Shown here: piece by piece, positions 36,985 through 48,369 of the stretch
How positions within the stretch are numbered: position 1 is the stretch's first letter
How the letters are laid out: the number at the start of each line of letters is the position of its first letter
Assembly (NCBI GenBank): GCA_947683625.1
Contig: CANTUR010000644.1
Coordinates: forward strand, 1,105,501 to 1,169,500
Length of the DNA: 64,000 nucleotides
From: Mallotus nudiflorus
Lineage: Eukaryota > Streptophyta > Magnoliopsida > Malpighiales > Euphorbiaceae
Reading direction: 5' to 3'
The notes under the pieces: model-generated
What the model was told of the DNA's origin: nothing
The model's input: only the letters and a program-made list of their open reading frames with translations
Database searches by the model: none
Translations under genes and position numbers: made by a program

Positions 36985-38340
36985 GGATGGCCATGGTCAT
37001 GCAAAAAGAGAGGGGGGGGGGGGGTTGAATAGGAATATCGAACAAAAATAGGAAATTAAAGGAATTATTTGCAAGAATTGAGTAAGAGTTGAGAAGGAAG
37101 AATGAAGAACACAAATATTTAAGGAGTTCGGATTCAAAAATAACCTTATGTCTCCATCTAACTTATCCCCAAGTTAAGATTTTTAATCACCCACAATCTT
37201 ATTCACAAGATTGAGAATATACAAGAGTTTTAGGGCTCACTCTTATAACCTTACAACTTAAGTTTTCAAAGTTCACTCAAAAACCAAATTACAAGTGTTT
37301 TCAAGGCTCTCACTAAAACCAAATTCCTAAGTGTTTTAATGGCTAAACACTTAAACCAATTCCTTTAGAATAGAATCTCACTTCCCATTTTCTAAACCCA
37401 TAAAATAGAAGAATAAGAATGTCTATTCTAATCACTCACCAACTTTCACAAGAATTATACACAAAGAATTGTTTAAAGGAAAGTTTAAGAGCTTAATTGA
37501 ATGTTTAAGAAAATAATCAATGATAAACAAGTTTCCTAACTTTTCAATTGAATTCTAAGTTGTGTTTATATAGAAAAAGACTTAAAAATATAGTTTTTGG
37601 ATGTATCAATCATGTCTCCAATGTTTATAATTGATTTTGAATTAATTCTTGGACTTTTGGCAGCTTAAAGGATGCTTATGGGCGGCTCATGAGTGAACAG
37701 TGCTTATGAGGAGCAAAAATATATCTGTTGTATTCAAAAATTCCCATTGGATGTTTTCAGAGGTGTGCTCATGAGCAGCTCAAGACCACTCATGCTCATG
37801 AGGGGTACTACCAGTGGCAAAAATGTGCTCAAAAGGCTTCATTTAAGGATAGCTCGTGACCACCTCAAAAGATGCTCATGAACGGGACTGAAGAAGATCA
37901 ATTTAGCCAAAACATTCTTCATAAAAGTTATAGATAATTGTCTTAGATTTCTATAAAACTTAAATCACCTAAATTGAATATCTGTATCTCAAGATATTTC
38001 TGAAATACCAAGAGCTATGCAAACTAAAATGCAAGCTGCATATGTTGACTTTGACTGAAGATTTTCACACACAAATGAACTTAGATTTTAACAATAAAGC
38101 TCAATTTGGAAAGCTTAAGATTTTTACTTCAAAAGTAAAGAAGCTCATTTTCTCATTTAAGAGCTCGAAATACGTCAAAAGTCTTTTTGAATCTCAAAGG
38201 TTCAATCAGCCTGAAAAGTCACTATTCATCCAAAAGTGCATATGCTTAGTATATGTTTGGTATATAATTACCTACACACTTAATTGAAATTATTAGTATA
38301 AAAATTATTTGTCAAAGTTCAAAATTAGGAGTTTGATAAT
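36985..38340. mobile_element. Insertion in Copia 2, possibly a SIRE/Maximus-type LTR
   Basis: The Copia coding trace breaks near 38345 and resumes left of about 36985. The intervening sequence is non-coding, contains a run of 13 G (37012-37024) followed by ttgaataggaatatcgaac, and a stretch rich in gctcatgag words (about 37670-37880). A G-run followed by a tgaataggg-like motif is a feature I associate with SIRE-type Copia LTRs. That assignment is tentative and the borders are approximate. Confidence 0.35.
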
Positions 38341-38344
38341 GCAA

Positions 38345-41300
38345 ATGGTCAACATAACTTAATGTGTTTAGTACGTGTATGAAAGATGGGATTCGATGTC
38401 AAGTATATGGCACCAATATTATCATAATGAAGGAGAATTTATGTTGGGACAACACTAAGTTCTAGAAGCAAAGAGCAGAGCCATAAAATTTCTTAAGTTG
38501 TATTGGCAATGGCCTTATACTCGCTCTCAGTAGAAGGGCAAGAGACAATGGGTTGCTTCTTGGCTATCTATGAGATTAACGAATTATCAAGAAAAATAGC
38601 AAAGCCAGTAATGGAACAATGGTCATCAACATCGTTGCCCTAGTCACTGTTAGAATAATAAAGTAAGTCCAAAAAGGAGTAATGTGGAAATAACAATCCT
38701 TTCATTCTTATACCCATTAAATAATGCAATAATGTTTTTAAAGTATCTCAATGTTTAGCACTAGGAGAGTGTATAAAATGGCACAATCGATTCATAGTGA
38801 ATGAGATATCTGATCTAAAGATAGTGATATATTGTAAGGTTCTAATAACCAGCCTATATTCAGCATTATCATCAATTGAAGCACTATGATATTTCGATAA
38901 TGGAGGCTTAGTTGCAATATGAGTTAAACAAGCTTTTGATTCTAGCATACCCGTCTTTGTAAGTAAATCAGTAATGCATTTTTATTGAGAAATAAGAATG
39001 CCATCCAATTGGCAAAGAACTTCAAGACTGAGAATATAATGAAGCTTGCCTAAATCCTTAATAGGAATTTCTTTTTTAAGCTTGTTAATGACTGAATAAA
39101 TGAGATTGACAATGGAACATGTAATTACCAAACCATCTACATAGACAAGAGCATAAATTTTGTCAGTGTTGTTATTTTGGATAAACAAGAAATGATAAGC
39201 TTTTGAACCAATGAATCCTATTTGTAGTAAAAAATGATTAATAAGTTAAAACCATGCCCTCGGTGCTTATTCTAGACTATAAAGGGAGTGAAATTTGCAT
39301 ACAAAATTTGGTTTAAAAGCATCCATATACTCGGGTGGTTGAACCATATAAATATCTTTAGATAAATAGCCATGAAGAAACACATTTGATAGATCCAATT
39401 GGCATATGTGCCATTGATTCATAGATGCAAAAACAAGAATAGTTCGAATTGTAATGGCTTTGACAAAATATTTATTTATAATCTAAACTAGATTTTTGTG
39501 TAAAACCTTAAGCAACAAGTCATGCTTTATAACATTCAATGCTCTTATCAACTTTGTGTTTGATTTTGAAAATTCACTTACTACCTATAATTTTAGCATC
39601 ACAAGGTTTTAGGACTAAAGTCCAAGTAGAATTAGCAAGAAGTGCATTTAGTTCACAAGTCATTGCATTATTCCATTCCTTATATTTAGAAGCTTGAAGA
39701 TAAGTACGTGGTTCAATGGCTAGATAATTGTTATATGGCTTAGAATGAATAACAATATTGGCATGTTGTTTGGTTATAGTGGATGGGTGTAAGGACATGG
39801 AATGAGTTTGGTTAGTGGTTGGGTGGTGGTATTGAGTTAAATCAATAACAAGATTTAACCCATAATTGGATGTGGCAGAATTGGAGGCTACGGATATAAT
39901 GGCAGTACTTTAGGAAATGGTTGGTAAAGGGGAAAGTGAGCTAAAAGAAGGGGCATTTATGGAAGGGGACGAAGAACTTATGTCAGGAAGTGGAAAAGAA
40001 GGAGAACTAGTACCTAAAATAAGTGAAAGAGTGACCATTATCAACCATAGAGAAGAGTGCGAGTCCTTTGCATTTTAATTTCTTGTGCAAGATTTTTAAA
40101 AGGAAAATGTTGTTCATAAAAGTGAACGCATCTTACAATGTAAATTTTATTAGATTGTTGATCCAAATATAAATGACCATGATGAGTGGGTGAGTAACCA
40201 AGATACACACAACATTAAGAATGAAATGCAAATTTATATTTGTTGTATGGGCACATTAAGGGAAAAATAGCACACCCAAAAATTTTGAGGTCATTATATT
40301 TTGGTGACTTGTTATATAAGAGCTAAAAAGGATTGGAATTTTTAAGCACTTTACTTGGCATGTAATTTATCAATTAAACACTGGTTTGAAAAGCACATGG
40401 CTAATATTTGAAAGAAACATGAGAATGGGCTAATAGTGTAAGACCATTATCTACTATATGCCTTATTTTTCTTTCAAAAATTCCATTTTGTTCATGTGTA
40501 TATGGACATGTTATATATGAATAATTTCATTTGGTTTAAAAAAGACATTCATTTTTTAATATTCACTTACCCAATTGGACTTAAAAGATTTTATTTTCCA
40601 TGGAATTGGCAATGAATTAATGATTCAAATTCCTTAAACATGTGAAAAACATCACTTTTATGCCTCAAAAAATAAATCCATGTAAAATGAGTGTAGTCAT
40701 CCACAAGTAAAATAAAATAAGAACAACCTAAATTGGATAAAATCATAACTAGCTTACATTTGAGTGAATAATCTTAAATGGTTTAGTACTAGTATGTTCA
40801 ACAGTTGCTAAAGGAAGATAAGCTAACTTGCTTAGCTTACAAGCATGGCAAGGAGAAAAAGAACTAGATGAACCTAAGCAAGCTAATTTATTTGTAGAAA
40901 TAATTGTTTGATGTTATTTGTGCATGAGGATGTCCTAAATGAGCATGTCAACTGCAAAGGAATTGTATTTACTAAGGAGAGCACTCTTTGATGGACTTGG
41001 AAGACGGTATAATCCTCCTTCACTCAAGTCTTGTAATAGAATTGCCTTGGTTTTCTTATCCTTGACAATAAATTGAGTAAACCAAAATTCAAAGAAACAT
41101 GAATTATTAGTTGTAAATCATTTAACAGACAATAAGGGTTTTGTAAGAGAAGGAACATGAAGAACATTATTGAGATGTAAAAGAGAACATAATGAAGGAT
41201 ATAATGCATTACCCTAATTAGCTATTTGCAAGCCTTATCCATTACCTACTTGGATTCCGTCTGTACCCTTGTATTATATAACATTCTAAAGAGTTTAAGG

Positions 41301-42301
41301 ATTCAGAGTCATATGTGAGTAGTGTCAATATTTGGAATCCATGGCAGAGTTGGTTTACAGCTATGTGGTGTGTAAGAAATAAGACTATGATTATAGTCAT
41401 GATAGGCAATATTTGCTTAAGGACCCATGGGAGTAGGTGGTGTACTGAAGTGAGATGCTTGTGAGGTAAATGAAGAAGCTCATCTTTTATTGTTGTATTG
41501 GTGACAATGATTAGCTGTATGGTTATGATAACCACAAAGTTGACAAGTAACATGAGGCCAATAATAATTTCTTAGAGAATTAAAATGATGAGGAGCTGGT
41601 TGGCCGAAGGCAAATGATGGTGAGTTACGATATGTCACATGAGCTTGAGGTGGTTCTTGCATGCTCCAAAAGCAAATAGCTAGTTGTGGAGCTCTTAAAA
41701 TGAAACTGGTTCAGTTTTAAGGTTAAGAGTTGAGATAATTGAATGAAACTCACTGCTAATGTTCTTATACATGATGGCATTAAATTCGACAGTGGAGATG
41801 AGACACCTAGTAGCAGCAAGCTCATCAGCCAATCTCTTCACTTTATGCAGATATGTAGAGATAAATAAATTATTACGTTTAAGCTCTTGTAACTCAATGT
41901 GGAGTTAAAGTTAGTGATTCTGGGAAATGGACCTAAAGGCATTAGTCAAGGCTTGCCAAACTGCTTGTGAGGATGTTAGTCTAATGATGTAAGGATATAC
42001 TTCTTTAATAAGTGAAGAAAGTAGCCAACATAAGAGGAGTTGGTCTTTCTGAAACTAAGTAACATATGCTAGATTAGATGCCTGTTGAGTAGCATCGGTT
42101 TCAGATGGAATGAATTTAAGAGGGGCAGGAGTAGTGCCATTGATAAGGCCAGTCATATCATGAAACTTAAGTAGCAGCACAAACTATGTTTTCCATGCTA
42201 GGATTGTGAGGATGTAATTTAATGGAAAAGCTATGATTAGTAATAGGAGTGGGAGTAGTAGTAGTGGTAAGAGGTGCAAGTTGGTTTGGTTAAGCAGCCA
42301 T
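38345..42301 (-). pseudogene. Copia 2 gag-pol pseudogene
   Basis: The gag ATG is at 42301 with a stop at codon 4. A CX2CX4HX4C zinc knuckle is present near 41506-41552 (CQLCGYHNHTANHC). Integrase is badly decayed between about 39900 and 41200. RT is recognisable at 39574-39798 (EWNNAMTCELNALLANSTW) and 38982-39188, where the catalytic box reads YVDG. The RT end/RNase H lies at 38748-38948 and about 38350-38600 (KKQPIVSCPSTESEYKAIA). Stops and slips are frequent. A few terminal codons may survive beyond the insertion at about 36830-36985. Confidence 0.8.
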
Positions 42302-42338
42302 GAGAAGGACTAAAAAAAATTTGAAGGAAGGTTTCATA

Positions 42339-42350
42339 GCTTTAATACCA
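42339..42350 (-). other. Primer binding site of Copia 2
   Basis: The minus strand reads TGGTATTAAAGC, close to the initiator-Met tRNA complement, 2 bases from the LTR start. Confidence 0.75.
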
Positions 42351-42352
42351 CG

Positions 42353-42518
42353 TGAAACCAGAAAGGTTGAATAATTCATTAAGTTATTTGAGATATAAAT
42401 TTATACAACTTCTTGATAGAGATAATGGTTAGCAGTATTCTACTCAATAACGAATACATTTACTCTATAACAAACACATAAGACAACAATCTTAAGAGAT
42501 AAGGAGATATAGTTAACA
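42353..42518 (-). repeat. Copia 2 5' LTR
   Basis: Starts tgaaaccagaaagg and ends tagttaaca in plus orientation. It aligns with the left LTR. Confidence 0.8.
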
Positions 42519-43002
42519 GTGACATCATTGTTGTTGTCGCTACCTGTAATATAAATGATTATCCTACAAAAATTTATGAGACTCCAACAAACTTCTATAA
42601 GGCTCCAAATGAAGTATAGGAACTTTATGGGTTTTGTTTTTATAATACGTCCTAAATCTTTTATATGAAGGATAATAGAGGAAGACTTTTTATTGCACTC
42701 ATGACTACAAGTTTTGGTTTGATTAACGGTAAGGTTGAATTGCTTATAAAAATTTCCTAACTTCTATCTTATTTTTTTTATCTTTCACTTGAGATATTTT
42801 TAGAGCTTAAGATCATGGTAAATCTTGAGTCCTTCTCTTTAGTGAGCTGATCATATGATATTGTGTGGCTTCTATAAGTTTATCTAATGGTATTCCTAAC
42901 ATGAAAATGATATAATTTAGTAAAATAATATAAATTGTTTCTCTTTTCCATTCCAAAATTATAGACTTGCTTTCATCCATTTTAAATTATTTTTTTTTCA
43001 GA
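42519..43002. other. Spacer with one copy of a 28-bp direct repeat
   Basis: No gene is seen. The 28 bases at 42913-42940 recur exactly at 46456-46483, on the other side of the Mutator-like element. Confidence 0.6.
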
Positions 43003-43266
43003 TTTTAACATAAATGCCCAGAAAAGCCCTCAATTCACTAAAATGTACCCACTTTTTATTATTTACTAAAATGCCCAACACATCTAAAAATATTTACTCG
43101 CGTGTCTTCTTAACATAAAAAAAAATCCCTTACGAAAAAAATAAATGGTGCGTTGCTCTCCTCCTTCCTTCATTTTTCATCTCTTACAGCCACCCATAAT
43201 TTCCCCTTCTCTAGGCTCCTCCGCCACTGTCACCCTCACTACCACCTCTCCTTCATTTTTTTCTTT

Positions 43267-43545
43267 TTATTTATGGTTTCTTTTTGTGTGTCTTCTTTGA
43301 TTTGGTTTTGAAGATCTGAAACAGTACGTACAAGGTAGCTTGAGATTATTATAAACAGAAACAAGCATTGTGAGGTACATGCAAAATAAACTAGTAGAGA
43401 ACACAAAGAATATACCAATATCCGTGAACAATTCCCATCTAGTAAATGGAAATCTCTTCAACTTTAGCTTCTTTGTTAATGGCGAATTTTCTTCTCCTTT
43501 AGCTTTCTCTTCATCTTTCATTGTTGATCTATTAGTGTTACCCAT
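43267..43545 (-). CDS. Hypothetical protein fragment with one membrane segment
   Basis: This 92-codon frame starts MGNTNRSTMKDEEKAKGEEN, so it is charged and hydrophilic, then has a Lys/Arg-rich stretch and one hydrophobic segment (about residues 41-61, around FTDIGIFFVFSTSLFCMYL), then a basic C-terminus. The frame stays open upstream to about 43690 through an acidic and poly-Thr stretch but without another ATG, so this may be an internal or last exon. I do not recognise a family. Its place between inverted repeats suggests a captured fragment. Whether it is expressed is unknown. Confidence 0.3.
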   Translation of the reverse strand: MGNTNRSTMKDEEKAKGEENSPLTKKLKLKRFPFTRWELFTDIGIFFVFSTSLFCMYLTMLVSVYNNLKLPCTYCFRSSKPNQRRHTKRNHK

Positions 43546-43845
43546 TTCTCCTACCAGATTTCTAGATGCTGTCGTTAATTTAAAAAAAGTAGTACTCTCG
43601 AATTTATCTTCCTCACTATATGTTAAAGCAATGGACGAGTCATCTTCTTCTTTATCTGTTGTTGTTGTTGTTGTATCTTTGAAGATTTTTTAAATGGGAT
43701 TCAATTAATTAAATGCTTGCATATTTGAGTCCGATGGAATTTTGTAATTAAATGATATAATTTCCTCTTCTTTTAATGATTTAGCAAAAGATTGTTGGAT
43801 TTTTCAACTGACTTGTAAATATAAAATATTGATTAGAATGATTCA

Positions 43846-43899
<54 letters not shown>

Positions 43900-44301
43900 C
43901 AATTTGAAATTATCATCATCGTCAAAAATTTGTTTCTTGGGTATTTTCATTAACTGAGACTTGTGGATACATGTGCACATGCTTTTGATTGAAGCAATAC
44001 GTTTGCCAAGCCTAAGTAAAGGATTGACATGGTCATGTTTGGCATTAGGTTGGCTTTGGGCACTTTTTGGTTTTCTTTTTTTATTGGGTTTTGCAACTCT
44101 TTGTGTGTTGGTTTCAGTTTCAAAATTTCTATTCTTTTCTATTTCACAGTTATGTCATGTCTTGGTAAATTTGGATAATAGACTTCTGTTCTTTGCTTCA
44201 AAGCTCTTAACCATGTGGGAATTTTCTTTTTTCGTATATGGTTAATAATTAAAGAATTTAATAATTACAATAAAGAATGAAACAATTCCTGCACTTGTGG
44301 A

Positions 44302-44337
<36 letters not shown>

Positions 44338-44792
44338 AACAAAAAAATTGTAAAATTTGATATTTAAATTCTTAACATTTTGTGTCACATAACGAATATT
44401 TTCTCATTGAATAAATTAAATTAGTAATAATTTTTCCATTTCTGTTAATTACAATTTATAGGTAAAGATTTGAGTAAATTAGTAATGAATGTTTTATAAT
44501 AAATACATAAAATTGTAAAATAAAACCCAAAATCTTATATACATTCTTCAAAATCAAAAAAAATCTAATATGAATAAAACGAATCGGAAACCAAAAATAA
44601 ACTAAAAGGATACAAAAATGAATCTCATATACATTTTTAACTTTTAATTATGCTAACACCCCGTTAAAACAAGCTCCCTTTTTTTTTATTGAATGCTTCA
44701 TTACAATAAAGAATGAAGTATTTTCTATTTATGGATAATAATTATCATAGAGAATTAAGTATTTTTCGTATAAGATCAGTATATGATATGTA
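43546..44792. other. Interior of the Mutator-like element, little recognisable
   Basis: Includes a (TA)n tract at about 43850-43898, an unassigned 94-codon plus-strand frame at 43961-44245 rich in hydrophobic residues, and an (ATT)n tract at about 44306-44335. None of these supports a functional gene. Confidence 0.4.
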
Positions 44793-45288
44793 TCAGAAAC
44801 TAAAAAGATACAAAAATAATAAAATAGAACATACCTCAATAGAATCTTTTAACTCATCATGACCACCAATAGCTTCAATAAAACTTTGAATCATAAGCTT
44901 CTTTATTCTCACCATCCCCTCCACCTTCCCTACCTTTACATTCACTTTTCTTATTTTCAACACCCTTTTTAGAACCAACAACATCTACTAAACTTGGTTA
45001 ATAATTTCAATAGAAAATGAAGTATTTTTTGTATCTGATTTGTATTAGAAACTAAAAGGAAACCAAAATCAGTATATAATCCATATCATAAACTAAAAGG
45101 AAACCAAAAAGATACAAAAGTAATAAAATAGAACATACCTCAACAGAATCCTTTAACTCATCACCACCACCAACAACTTCAATAAAACTTTGAATCATAA
45201 GCTTTTTTATTCTCACCATCCCTTCCACCTTCATTGCCTTTACATTCACTTTTCTTATTTTCAACACTTTTTTCAAAACCAACAACAA
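44793..45288 (-). repeat. Duplicated exon-like cassette (two copies, about 259 bp apart)
   Basis: On the minus strand 44793-44984 and 45052-45288 encode near-identical peptides around VEGMVRIKKLMIQSFIE, then GHDELKDS or GGDELKDS. Each copy is followed by the same splice-donor-like gag|gtatgttctatttta. Substitutions are mostly conservative, and both copies keep the frame and the donor. This looks like a duplicated exon from an unidentified gene, now in a Mutator-like element. Confidence 0.55.
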
Positions 45289-45439
45289 CTACTAAATTAG
45301 AATTAGAAGCATCAAAAGCACCTCCATCTTTTCGTATACATTTAAAACAAGATTAGAAACAAAAAGTAAACGAAAAAGTAACAAAATTAAATACACGCTA
45401 CCTAATAATAGAATGGAGATGTGGGGTGTCAATTCTTCT

Positions 45440-45737
45440 TGAAAAATTTAATTTTTTAAAAAAAGGAAAAGGAAAAAACCGGAATTAAAAAATAAAGAGA
45501 AAATAAAAATTAAAAAATAAAAGAAAAAGAAGAAAAAATAAAAATAAAAAAGAGGAAAAATAGGAAAAAAATGATAAAATAAAAATTTATAAAAAGAAAG
45601 AGAAAATAAAAATAAAAATAAAAAAGAAGAGAAAGGAGGAAAAATAAAAAATAAAAAAGATGAAAATAAAAATTTAAATTGATGAAAAAAGAAAATAAAA
45701 ATAAAAATAAAAATAAAAATAAAAATAAAAATAAAAA

Positions 45738-45810
<73 letters not shown>

Positions 45811-46270
45811 TCTCCATTAATTAAAAAAAGAAGAAGAAATAAAAAAAGTAAAGAGAAAATAAAAAATAAAAAATAAAAAATGAAATAAAAAATAAAAATA
45901 AAATAAAAATAAAAATAAAAATAAAAGAGAGAAAGCACAAGAAGAAGGAAAAGAGAAAAAAAGAAGAAGAAAAAAGGAGAAAAGTTAGCACCCAATTGCT
46001 ATTGAATATGAAAAAATTGTAGAAATTAACAAAATAAAAATAAAAACTAATGGAAAAATAATGAAATAAATAATAATAATAATATTGCCTAAATTTTCAT
46101 TAATTAAAAAAAGAAGGAAATAGAGAAGAATGAGAAAAAAATAAAAACAAAAATAACAATAAATAAATAAGGGAGAAAAGATTATGAAATAAAAATATAG
46201 ATAAAATAAAATAAAATAAAAAAAAGACAAAAAGGAGAAGCAAAAAAAAAGGAGAAAGTATAAGGGGGCA
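45440..46270. repeat. C-depleted A/G-rich low-complexity tract
   Basis: The plus strand consists almost only of A, G and T, in patterns such as aaaaataaaaat, gaagaag and an (AAT)n run at about 45735-45810; C is nearly absent for about 830 bp. The minus strand gives a long Phe/Leu-rich frame (45510-45995) that is a composition artefact. Confidence 0.85.
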
Positions 46271-46391
46271 AAAGAGAAAATTGAGAGTAAGTAAGTAAAG
46301 ATGTTAAGGTAAAAGTGTAATAAATGAAAAATGGGTGTATTTTAATAAATAAGTGTAAAAATAGGGCATTTTTAGTAAATTTTTCTTTTTT

Positions 46392-46678
46392 TTTCTAATG
46401 ATAGTTAGATTATAAAAATATTGATAATTTTTATATAATTTATGTCTGAATTATTTAATTTAGTAAAATAATATAAATTGTTTGATATTAATTAAAATAT
46501 ATAATAAAAATATTATATCCTAACTATATTAATTATATGTTCGCAGTATGTATAAAAGTTAAATTAACTATGTACTTTTATGGCAAAGAAAGTAATTAAA
46601 TTTCAGGTTATTTATTTTAAAGGTAGCTGGTTTGACAAATGGTTGTATAGTGATTAGATTTCATTCTCTAGAAGTAAC
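46392..46678. other. Spacer with second copy of the 28-bp direct repeat
   Basis: AT-rich and non-coding. It contains 46456-46483, identical to 42913-42940. Confidence 0.6.
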
Positions 46679-46684
46679 TAAGAA

Positions 46685-48369
46685 CCTGTTTGTTTAGGCT
46701 AAAATCAAGTTAGGAATGGGAATGGGAATGACCCATTCCTATCGTTGTTGTTTGTTTGAGAAAAAGTCCATCCGGAATGGGAATCCATTTCCCTATGAAA
46801 GGGAATGGCCCATTCCCCTTTAAACCCTAGGTAATCAAATTTGATTCCTATCATTTTTTTAAAAAAAAACATACTGCTCTTTGCCTCCATCTTCTTCTTC
46901 TTTTTTGTAAGAACCCTAACATTCACACATCAATACTCGATCATTAGGTGTAATCTCTTTTGCTCTCGATCAACACATGCTCTCTGCTCTGCTCTTAATC
47001 AACACACACTCTCTATTCTCTGCAATTTCTTTTATTCTCACTGGATTTTCTCAATCAATTTGAAGAAATTTTCGATAATCACTCTACCAATAGCTTCTCT
47101 TCCTCAAATCATTTTTTATTTTTGCTTACTGATATTTAATACTTGCTAGTTTTGCCCTTTTCTTTGTGGGTAATGCATAAAGTTTCTTATTTTAAGTTAC
47201 TTTTGATTTTTAGTGTCTGTCTTATATTTTTTTTAGTGTCTATGTTATATTGATTGATCTGCTATTTGGAATGGTTGTTCTGTCTTTACAATTTTCATAT
47301 TATTAAAAATTGCAATCAATGGTTTCTTAGGTTGTTCCCCTTTTTTTTCTTTATTATGCTTTTGTTTCAACTATATGCATATCATTATTTTGCAAAGTTG
47401 CTTGTTGGTTAGACTAGCAATTTTGAGTCCTTATATAATGTTGTTCATTGCAATTCTCTTTCTTTTTTTTCTTAAAAGGTTAATTTTGGATAGGTGATGA
47501 TATTATCTAAATGCTTTCATTGATATTGCAGTTATGTTTTGATATGTGGCATGTATTTGTTATAGTTGCAATGGTTGCTAGGAAATTATTTGGCCTTTTC
47601 TTGTCTTTTCATTTTTTTTTCATTTATTTATTGCTTTGTTAACTAGATTTATTGCTTATAAGCATTTATTATAATTTCTAAGTGAGTTAACTAGATTTAG
47701 GTCAGGTAAGGTAAGGATTGCTTAGCTAGCTGTCTGTGTGTGTGGTTTTTTAGGAAAGTTTTGGTTCTTAGAATAATCTTGATCATTTAGAAAATGGAAT
47801 TATATGTATTTAAACTTTAAATACATATATTGATAGAGACACTTTTTGTTTTATAACACCAAGAAGCAAATTAATGATAAGAGTCTTGCTATTGACTTAT
47901 ACTATTAAAACAAAGATTTATTCACATGTAAACTGCTTAAGATTTATTCACATGTAAACTATTTATATATATCAACTAATAGAATCATTCCACACAACTG
48001 TCATTAACAACATAAAAGCTAGAAAAAAATGATCATAAATTCTATCAAATCTTATATATAACTTCAAATAAACCCTATAAAATACACATTGCGGTTTTGT
48101 TACTGGACTTGTTTTTATTTTAGAAATAATCTTGCCCAAGAAATGTTCAATAGTTAAAGAGTTCAATGTTCTAAGAATTAATGAGATCTCTTTTATGTTA
48201 TTAAGTTTTTTTAACATAATTTACATACTTGATTTATATATGAGATTTTGTATTGAATTTGTGAGATCTTTTATTATGTACTTGGTTTATCTATTGTGTT
48301 TATATAAACTTGATTTATATATGCTTGATTTTTTTTGATATTATTTATATACTTGATTTACATATTAGG
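46685..48369 (+). other. 5' untranslated and intronic region of the Harbinger ORF1
   Basis: A CT-rich leader with repeated ctctctgctctg-like words (about 46950-47040) is followed by a long T-rich, intron-like stretch ending at an acceptor-like tattag just before the ORF1 ATG. No transposase frame is present. Confidence 0.4.

Larger units (their letters stand above)
36657..42518 (-). mobile_element. Ty1/Copia retrotransposon 2, itself interrupted
   Basis: LTRs of about 165 bp (36657 to about 36819 and 42353-42518) share taataattcattaag, cttgatagagataatgg and agagataaggagatata blocks. On the minus strand they flank gag, RT and RNase H remnants. A primer site lies just inside the right LTR. About 1.35 kb of unrelated sequence sits between the RNase H region and the last codons near 36850. 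Short LTRs and a compact layout are normal for Copia. Confidence 0.8.
43003..46391. mobile_element. Candidate Mutator-like element carrying gene fragments (Pack-MULE-like)
   Basis: Sequence from 43003 aligns with the complement of sequence up to 46391 over about 90 bp, with shared blocks aaatgccc, taaaat..acccatttttatt and acatct. These form diverged terminal inverted repeats. The T-rich flank ttttttttc (42991-42999 and 46387-46395) could be a 9-bp duplication but is low complexity. Inside are gene-like minus-strand segments (43267-43690 and a duplicated exon-like cassette at 44793-45288) and a C-poor stretch. No transposase is recognised. Confidence 0.45.

Noticed and set aside
45510..45995. 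161-codon Phe/Leu-rich frame resembling a membrane protein
   Set aside because: It is antisense to the A-rich C-depleted tract; its hydrophobicity follows from TTT/TTA/CTT codons only.
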